Positions 44,728 to 49,206 of a DNA stretch of 49,206 nt are shown piece after piece. The stretch comes from an uncultured beta proteobacterium (GTDB lineage: Bacteria; Pseudomonadota; Gammaproteobacteria; Burkholderiales; Burkholderiaceae_C): assembly GCA_903845935.1 (NCBI GenBank), contig CAIMZI010000096.1, positions 1 to 49,206 of the forward strand. Reading direction: 5' to 3'. A program made the translations under genes and the position numbers. How positions within the stretch are numbered: the first letter of the stretch is position 1; each line of letters opens with the position of its first letter. The notes under the pieces are model-generated. The model had not been told where the DNA came from and ran no database searches. It worked only from the letters and a program-made list of their open reading frames with translations.

Positions 44728-45606
44728 ATGATTGACAGAATGGCAGAGACTGACTTGAAGCTGACTTTGCACACCGTTTTGCGGGCACATTTGATGAACA
44801 CTGAATCCACTTCCATCAGCGAAAGCACTGGCCCGGCAAGCACCGAGACCGGCAGCAGCGCGAGTGCGGTTTCCAGCTCCACGCCGGCCTTCAGTCCGCT
44901 GTACCAACAAATCAAGACACTGATCTTGCAAAGCCTGCAGGCCGGCGAGTGGAAGCCCAGCGCCGCCATTCCCAGCGAAATGGATCTGGCTGCACGCTTC
45001 AAGGTCAGCCAGGGGACGGTGCGCAAGGCCATCGACGAGCTGGCGGCCGAAAACCTGCTGGTGCGTCGCCAGGGCAAGGGCACGTTTGTGGCAACCCACG
45101 CCGAGCAACATGTGCAATACCGCTTCTTGCGCCTGTATCCGGATAGCGGCGACCTGCAAAGCGAAGGCCCGGCGCAGCGCCAAATCATTGACTGCAAGCG
45201 GGTGCGTGCCAGCGCCGACATTGCCAAGGCACTGGCCATTCGCCAGGGCGAAGCCGTTTTGCAGGTGCGCCGCGTGCTGTCGTTCGCGTCCACCCCAACG
45301 ATTCTGGAAGACCTTTGGCTGCCCGGTGCGCAGTTCAAGGGCCTGACTGCCGAGCGCCTGCGCGCCTACCATGGACCCATGTACGCACTGTTCGAGACCG
45401 AATTTGGTGTGCGCATGGTGCGTGCGGAAGAAAAAATCCGCGCGGTTCTCCCCGATGAAGAACAATGTGCCCTGCTCACCATCAAGTCCAAGACCGCCTT
45501 GCTGAGCGTGGAACGCACTGCCTTCACCTACAACGACGCGCCCATGGAGTTGCGTCGTGGCCTCTATCGCACCGATACGCACTACTATCGCAACGCATTG
45601 AATTGA
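44728..45606 (+). CDS. GntR-family regulator (HutC subfamily) beside the TCA genes
   Basis: This 292-residue protein has an N-terminal winged helix-turn-helix (about residues 55-115: SPLYQQIKTLILQSLQ, PSEMDLAARFKVSQGTVRKA, RQGKGTFV). A UTRA-type effector domain follows, with the R-x-L-SFAST..ILEDLWLP region. The ligand is unknown. The start is uncertain: ATG at 44728, at 44740, or at 44794; the first 55 residues are low-complexity and not conserved. If translation starts at 44728, the mRNA may be leaderless. The gene is divergent from mdh and directly precedes sdhC, so it probably regulates TCA genes. Confidence 0.83.
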   Translation: MIDRMAETDLKLTLHTVLRAHLMNTESTSISESTGPASTETGSSASAVSSSTPAFSPLYQQIKTLILQSLQAGEWKPSAAIPSEMDLAARFKVSQGTVRKAIDELAAENLLVRRQGKGTFVATHAEQHVQYRFLRLYPDSGDLQSEGPAQRQIIDCKRVRASADIAKALAIRQGEAVLQVRRVLSFASTPTILEDLWLPGAQFKGLTAERLRAYHGPMYALFETEFGVRMVRAEEKIRAVLPDEEQCALLTIKSKTALLSVERTAFTYNDAPMELRRGLYRTDTHYYRNALN

Positions 45607-45607
45607 A

Positions 45608-45626
45608 TTGACTGAATGCAAGTCAA
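45608..45626 (+). repeat. Inverted repeat before sdhC
   Basis: TTGACT (45608-45613) is inverted as AGTCAA (45621-45626) with a 7-base gap. It lies just after the gntR stop and about 85 bases before sdhC. It is not T-rich and is not a typical terminator; a regulator site is possible. Confidence 0.35.
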
Positions 45627-45710
45627 ATGTCAGATTGATGCGGTGCAATAGAATTTTGCTTCTCCGCGTAAAATTACATTGCCGTTACACCACAGAAAAG
45701 AAAGCAATTC

Positions 45711-46154
45711 ATGACTGAGCTCGCGTCTTCCACTCGCCCCAAGCGGCCCGAATTTCGCAACATCAATGCGTTTTCGGATCTCCCCTCCTACAGCCTGCCA
45801 CCGGCCGGTATCGTCTCTATCCTGCACCGTATCAGTGGTGCCATCCTGTTTGTGTTGATGCCTCTCATCATCTGGATGTTTGACACATCGGTGTCGTCGG
45901 AATTTTCTTATGCGCGCTTCACCCATGTGTTTGGCGCCGGCATCGGTTTTGTGCCGGGCTGGTTCTTCAAGCTGTTGGTGCTGGCCATCATGTGGTCCTA
46001 CCTGCACCACTTCATCGCTGGCATTCGCCACCTGTGGATGGACATCAACCATGCCGTCAGCAAAGAGTTTGGCCGCTCCTCGGCCCTGGTCACCCTGAGC
46101 CTGGGCACCCTGCTGACGCTGGTGTTGGGCGCCAAGTTGTTCGGTCTGTACTGA
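45711..46154 (+). CDS. sdhC: Succinate dehydrogenase cytochrome b556 subunit
   Basis: This 147-residue protein anchors SDH in the membrane and helps bind haem b and ubiquinone. It begins with a cytoplasmic segment, then PAGIVSILHRISGAILFVLM, whose Ser-x3-Arg motif belongs to the quinone site, and YLHHFIAGIRHLWMDIN, whose histidine is a haem ligand. Three helices are visible. The N-terminal part is longer than in E. coli SdhC (129). It is followed by sdhD after 28 bases. Confidence 0.95.
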   Translation: MTELASSTRPKRPEFRNINAFSDLPSYSLPPAGIVSILHRISGAILFVLMPLIIWMFDTSVSSEFSYARFTHVFGAGIGFVPGWFFKLLVLAIMWSYLHHFIAGIRHLWMDINHAVSKEFGRSSALVTLSLGTLLTLVLGAKLFGLY

Positions 46155-46182
46155 CCCCACCCCTGAAATAAAAGGAAAAAAA

Positions 46183-46548
46183 ATGGCAGTTAACTACGGC
46201 TCCAAACGCCTCGCAACCGGCGCTCACTATGGCCTGCGCGACTGGCTCGCCCAGCGCGTCACGGCATGCCTGATGGCCATCTTTACGGTGATCCTGTTGG
46301 CACAAGTGCTGTTGACCAAGGGCCCCATAGGCTACGACCAATGGGCTGGCATCTTCTCTGGTCAGTGCATGAAGTTCCTGACCTTTGTGGTCATCATCTC
46401 CCTGCTCTACCACGCCTGGATCGGCATTCGCGACATCTGGATGGACTACATCAAGCCCGTCTCAATTCGCCTGTCGCTGCAGGTGTTCTCCATCGTCTGG
46501 CTGGTCGGATGTGCCGGCTGGGCTATCCAGGTCCTGTGGCGTATTTAA
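46183..46548 (+). CDS. sdhD: Succinate dehydrogenase membrane anchor subunit
   Basis: This 121-residue protein has three membrane helices. It carries TGAHYGLRDWLAQRVTACLM and YHAWIGIRDIWMDYIKP, the SdhD pattern with the haem-coordinating His-x10-Asp region. With SdhC it forms the quinone-reducing membrane domain of complex II. An AAAGGAAAA sequence precedes the ATG. It sits between sdhC and sdhA, with a 41-base gap to sdhA. Confidence 0.95.
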   Translation: MAVNYGSKRLATGAHYGLRDWLAQRVTACLMAIFTVILLAQVLLTKGPIGYDQWAGIFSGQCMKFLTFVVIISLLYHAWIGIRDIWMDYIKPVSIRLSLQVFSIVWLVGCAGWAIQVLWRI

Positions 46549-46589
46549 CGCCTGCCAGCTAGCGCACCCCAACATTTAGGCACTCACAC

Positions 46590-48380
46590 ATGGCTTACCA
46601 AGTTACCAAACGCAAATTTGACGTCGTTATCGTCGGCGCCGGCGGCTCCGGCATGCGCGCATCGCTTCAACTGGCCCGCGCCGGTCTGAACGTCGCCGTT
46701 CTCTCCAAGGTCTTCCCGACCCGCTCGCATACGGTGGCGGCTCAGGGCGGCATCGGCGCCAGCCTGGGCAATATGAATGACGACAACTGGCACTACCACT
46801 TCTACGACACCGTCAAGGGAGGAGACTGGCTGGGCGACCAGGACGCCATCGAATTCATGTGCCGCGAAGCACCCAAGGTCGTTTACGACCTGGAGCATAT
46901 GGGCATGCCCTTCGACCGCAATCCAGACGGCACGATTTACCAACGTCCCTTTGGTGGCCACACCGCCAACTACGGTGAAAAAGCGGTGGAACGCGCCTGC
47001 GCTGCGGCCGACCGCACCGGCCACGCCATGCTGCACACGCTGTACCAGCAAAATGTGGCAGCCAAGACCAGCTTCTTCGTCGAGTGGATGGCGCTGGACC
47101 TGATCCGCGACGCCGAAGGCGATGTGGTCGGTGTCTCCGCCATGGAAATGGAAACCGGCGATGTGCACATCTTGCAAGCCAAGACCACGCTGTTGGCTAC
47201 CGGTGGCGCCGGTCGCATCTTTGCAGCCTCCACCAATGCCTTTATCAACACCGGCGACGGCCTGGGCATGGCCGCTCGTGCCGGTCTGCCGCTGCAGGAC
47301 ATGGAGTTCTGGCAGTTCCACCCGACCGGCGTGGCCGGTGCCGGCGTGCTCTTGACCGAAGGCTGCCGTGGCGAAGGCGCCATTCTGCTCAACAGCCTGG
47401 GCGAACGCTTCATGGAGCGCTATGCGCCTACCCTGAAGGATCTGGCACCACGCGACTTCGTGTCGCGCTCCATGGACCAGGAAATCAAGGAAGGCCGTGG
47501 TTGCGGCCCCAACAAGGACCACGTGCTCCTGAAGCTCGACCACCTCGGTGCCGAGACCATCATGAAGCGCCTGCCCTCGGTGTTCGAAATTGGCCATAAT
47601 TTTGCCAATGTCGACATCACCAAGGAACCGATTCCCGTGGTGCCTACGATTCACTACCAGATGGGTGGCATCCCCACCAACATCAACGGTCAGGTCGTGA
47701 CCAAGCAGGGCGAGGTGAGCAATGCGGTCGTCAATGGCCTGTACGCGGTGGGCGAATGCTCCTGCGTGTCGGTGCACGGCGCCAACCGCCTGGGCACCAA
47801 CTCGCTGTTGGACTTGCTGGTATTTGGCCGCGCTGCGGGCAACCACATCGTCGAGTTCAACAACAAGAACAAGGAACACAAAGAGCTGCCCAAGGACGCG
47901 ACCGACCGCACCCTCGAGCGCCTGGCACGCCTGGACAACAGCACCAGCGGAGAATACGCCCAGGACGTGGCCAATGACATCCGCGCAGCCATGCAGCAGC
48001 ATGCGGGCGTGTTCCGCACCCAAAAGGTGATGGACGAAGGCGTGATCAAGATTGCTGAGCTGCGTGAACGCGTCAAGAACATTGGCCTCAAAGACAAGTC
48101 CAAGGTCTTCAACACCGCGCGCATTGAGGCGCTGGAAGTTGACAACCTGATCGAGGCTGCACAGGCGACCATCGTGTCGGCGGCAGCCCGCCACGAAAGC
48201 CGTGGCGCCCACACCGTGGACGACTACGCGGATTCCGCAGAGTTCCCCAACGGACGCAATGACAAAGAGTGGCACAAGCACACCCTGTGGCACAGTGCCG
48301 ACAACAGCCTGAGCTACAAATCTGTCCAGATGAAGCCTTTGACCGTGGACTCCGTGCCACTCAAGGTCCGTACCTTCTAA
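46590..48380 (+). CDS. sdhA: Succinate dehydrogenase flavoprotein subunit
   Basis: This 596-residue FAD-dependent subunit oxidises succinate to fumarate. The Rossmann motif is GAGGSGMRASLQLARAG. The covalent FAD histidine lies in RSHTVAAQGGIGA. Substrate residues are in QFHPTGVAGAGVL, RGEGAILLN and HGANRLGTNSLLDL. FAD attachment usually needs SdhE, not seen in this window. The length is normal (E. coli 588). It is the third gene of sdhCDAB; the rightward operon also includes gntR upstream if transcribed together. Confidence 0.97.
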   Translation: MAYQVTKRKFDVVIVGAGGSGMRASLQLARAGLNVAVLSKVFPTRSHTVAAQGGIGASLGNMNDDNWHYHFYDTVKGGDWLGDQDAIEFMCREAPKVVYDLEHMGMPFDRNPDGTIYQRPFGGHTANYGEKAVERACAAADRTGHAMLHTLYQQNVAAKTSFFVEWMALDLIRDAEGDVVGVSAMEMETGDVHILQAKTTLLATGGAGRIFAASTNAFINTGDGLGMAARAGLPLQDMEFWQFHPTGVAGAGVLLTEGCRGEGAILLNSLGERFMERYAPTLKDLAPRDFVSRSMDQEIKEGRGCGPNKDHVLLKLDHLGAETIMKRLPSVFEIGHNFANVDITKEPIPVVPTIHYQMGGIPTNINGQVVTKQGEVSNAVVNGLYAVGECSCVSVHGANRLGTNSLLDLLVFGRAAGNHIVEFNNKNKEHKELPKDATDRTLERLARLDNSTSGEYAQDVANDIRAAMQQHAGVFRTQKVMDEGVIKIAELRERVKNIGLKDKSKVFNTARIEALEVDNLIEAAQATIVSAAARHESRGAHTVDDYADSAEFPNGRNDKEWHKHTLWHSADNSLSYKSVQMKPLTVDSVPLKVRTF

Positions 48381-48395
48381 AGCGAGATCAAGAAC

Positions 48396-49100
48396 ATGAC
48401 CCTACGCACTTTTTCCATCTACCGCTACGATCCGGACAAGGACGCCAAGCCCTATATGCAAACCATCCAGGTCGAACTGGATGGCCACGAACGCATGCTG
48501 CTGGACGCCCTGATGAAGCTCAAGGCAGTCGACCCCACCATTTCCTTTCGCCGCTCCTGCCGCGAAGGCGTGTGCGGCTCCGACGCAATGAACATCAACG
48601 GCAAAAATGGTCTGGCCTGCCTGACCAATATGCTGAGCCTGCCCGGCACCATCGTCTTGAAGCCCCTGCCCGGCCTGCCCGTAATTCGCGATCTGATCGT
48701 GGACATGACGCAGTTCTTCAAGCAGTACAACTCGATCAAACCGTACCTGATCAACGACACCGTGCCGCCCGAAAAAGAGCGTCTGCAAAGCCCGGAAGAA
48801 CGCGACGAACTCAATGGCTTGTACGAGTGCATTCTGTGCGCCAGCTGCTCCACGTCGTGCCCGAGCTTCTGGTGGAACCCGGACAAGTTCGTCGGCCCCG
48901 CCGGACTGCTGCAGGCCTACCGCTTCCTGGCCGACAGCCGCGACCAGGCCACGGCCGAGCGTCTGGACAATCTGGAAGATCCTTACCGACTGTTTCGCTG
49001 CCACACCATCATGAATTGTGTTGACGTGTGCCCCAAGGGTTTGAACCCCACCCGGGCCATCGGCAAGATCAAGGAAATGATGGTCCTGCGTACCGTCTAA
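48396..49100 (+). CDS. sdhB: Succinate dehydrogenase iron-sulfur subunit
   Basis: This 234-residue subunit carries three clusters between FAD and quinone. The [2Fe-2S] cysteines are in CREGVCGSDAMNI and NGLAC. The [4Fe-4S] and [3Fe-4S] ligands are in CILCASCSTSCPS and in CHTIMNCVDVCPKGLN. The length is normal (E. coli 238). It follows sdhA by 15 bases and ends at the start of an intergenic GC-rich element. In Burkholderiales the next genes are often sdhE and gltA, which would lie outside this window. Confidence 0.97.
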   Translation: MTLRTFSIYRYDPDKDAKPYMQTIQVELDGHERMLLDALMKLKAVDPTISFRRSCREGVCGSDAMNINGKNGLACLTNMLSLPGTIVLKPLPGLPVIRDLIVDMTQFFKQYNSIKPYLINDTVPPEKERLQSPEERDELNGLYECILCASCSTSCPSFWWNPDKFVGPAGLLQAYRFLADSRDQATAERLDNLEDPYRLFRCHTIMNCVDVCPKGLNPTRAIGKIKEMMVLRTV

Positions 49101-49206
49101 ATATGACCCCCACGCTCTCCACTGCGTGTGAGTCGCTGCCCCCCGGGGGGGCTCATTCTCCTAGGGGCGGCCCGTCGGAGAATTTGACCCCTCTTGCGAG
49201 CGAAGA
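49101..49206. repeat. GC-rich intergenic element with poly-C/poly-G hairpin
   Basis: The last 106 bases after sdhB contain GCCCCCCGGGGGGGC, a perfect C-run/G-run palindrome. A repeated GGGGCGGCCCG-like part follows. Elements with this GCTGCCCCCC...GGCGGCCCG form recur after genes in Comamonadaceae, as far as I recall. The window cuts it off. Any terminator role is uncertain. Confidence 0.5.

Noticed and set aside
46584..48293. 569-codon minus-strand frame opposite sdhA
   Set aside because: Antisense to SdhA, whose motifs are unambiguous; composition is shadow-like.

Overview
The window is about 49 kb of bacterial chromosome carrying mostly core (housekeeping) genes. Protein relationships, gene order and high G+C point to a betaproteobacterium of the order Burkholderiales, most likely family Comamonadaceae (Rhodoferax/Polaromonas-like). 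Markers for this are cmk-rpsA-ihfB-lapAB-rfaE-rfaD, rpsP-rimM-trmD-rplS, a GntR regulator next to sdhCDAB, and BPSS1780-type and phasin proteins. The placement is inference, because no rRNA gene is present. I see no prophage, CRISPR array, complete insertion sequence, tRNA or rRNA gene. No gene-free gap exceeds 300 bases.

Layout. 1-6.6 kb (+): the end of cmk, then rpsA, ihfB, and a tightly overlapping envelope operon (lapA, lapB, rfaE1, rfaD) followed by a ComEA-like protein and a fluoride channel. 6.6-9.8 kb (-): xseB-ispA-dxs, the isoprenoid precursor cluster. 9.9-14.3 kb: a small membrane methyltransferase-like protein, a phasin, then an orphan Rieske oxygenase, a DMT exporter and a rhodanese (+). 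14.3-17.4 kb: lysA and its divergent LysR regulator, and a lower-G+C LysE-type exporter. 17.7-26 kb: a dienelactone hydrolase-like protein, polA, thrB, a membrane protein and uvrD. 26-33.6 kb: guaC, a DEAD-box helicase with a repetitive tail, orn, a CAAX-type protease, a pterin dehydratase, rsgA and a CbiB-like protein. 33.6-36.5 kb (-): rpsP-rimM-trmD-rplS and a Nudix hydrolase. 36.7-39.8 kb: a GNAT acetyltransferase, a TM2 protein, and a phosphate transporter with its DUF47 partner. 39.9-49.1 kb: a TCA-cycle divergon, with mdh, a CitE-like lyase and acnB leftward and gntR-sdhCDAB rightward.

I found no clearly new multi-gene system. The most interesting signals are regulatory. (i) A 12-bp perfect palindrome sits between mdh and gntR, just upstream of a good mdh promoter, and could coordinate the two TCA operons. 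(ii) The rpsP and rplS promoters share a -10 and start-site block plus a further leader motif. (iii) The rplS leader can form alternative hairpins. (iv) A 17-bp near-palindrome lies before the phasin gene. (v) A Pho-box-like site lies before the DUF47-pit pair. (vi) The helicase carries an imperfect PRGD repeat tail. All promoters, operators and RNA structures were read by eye and are predictions.
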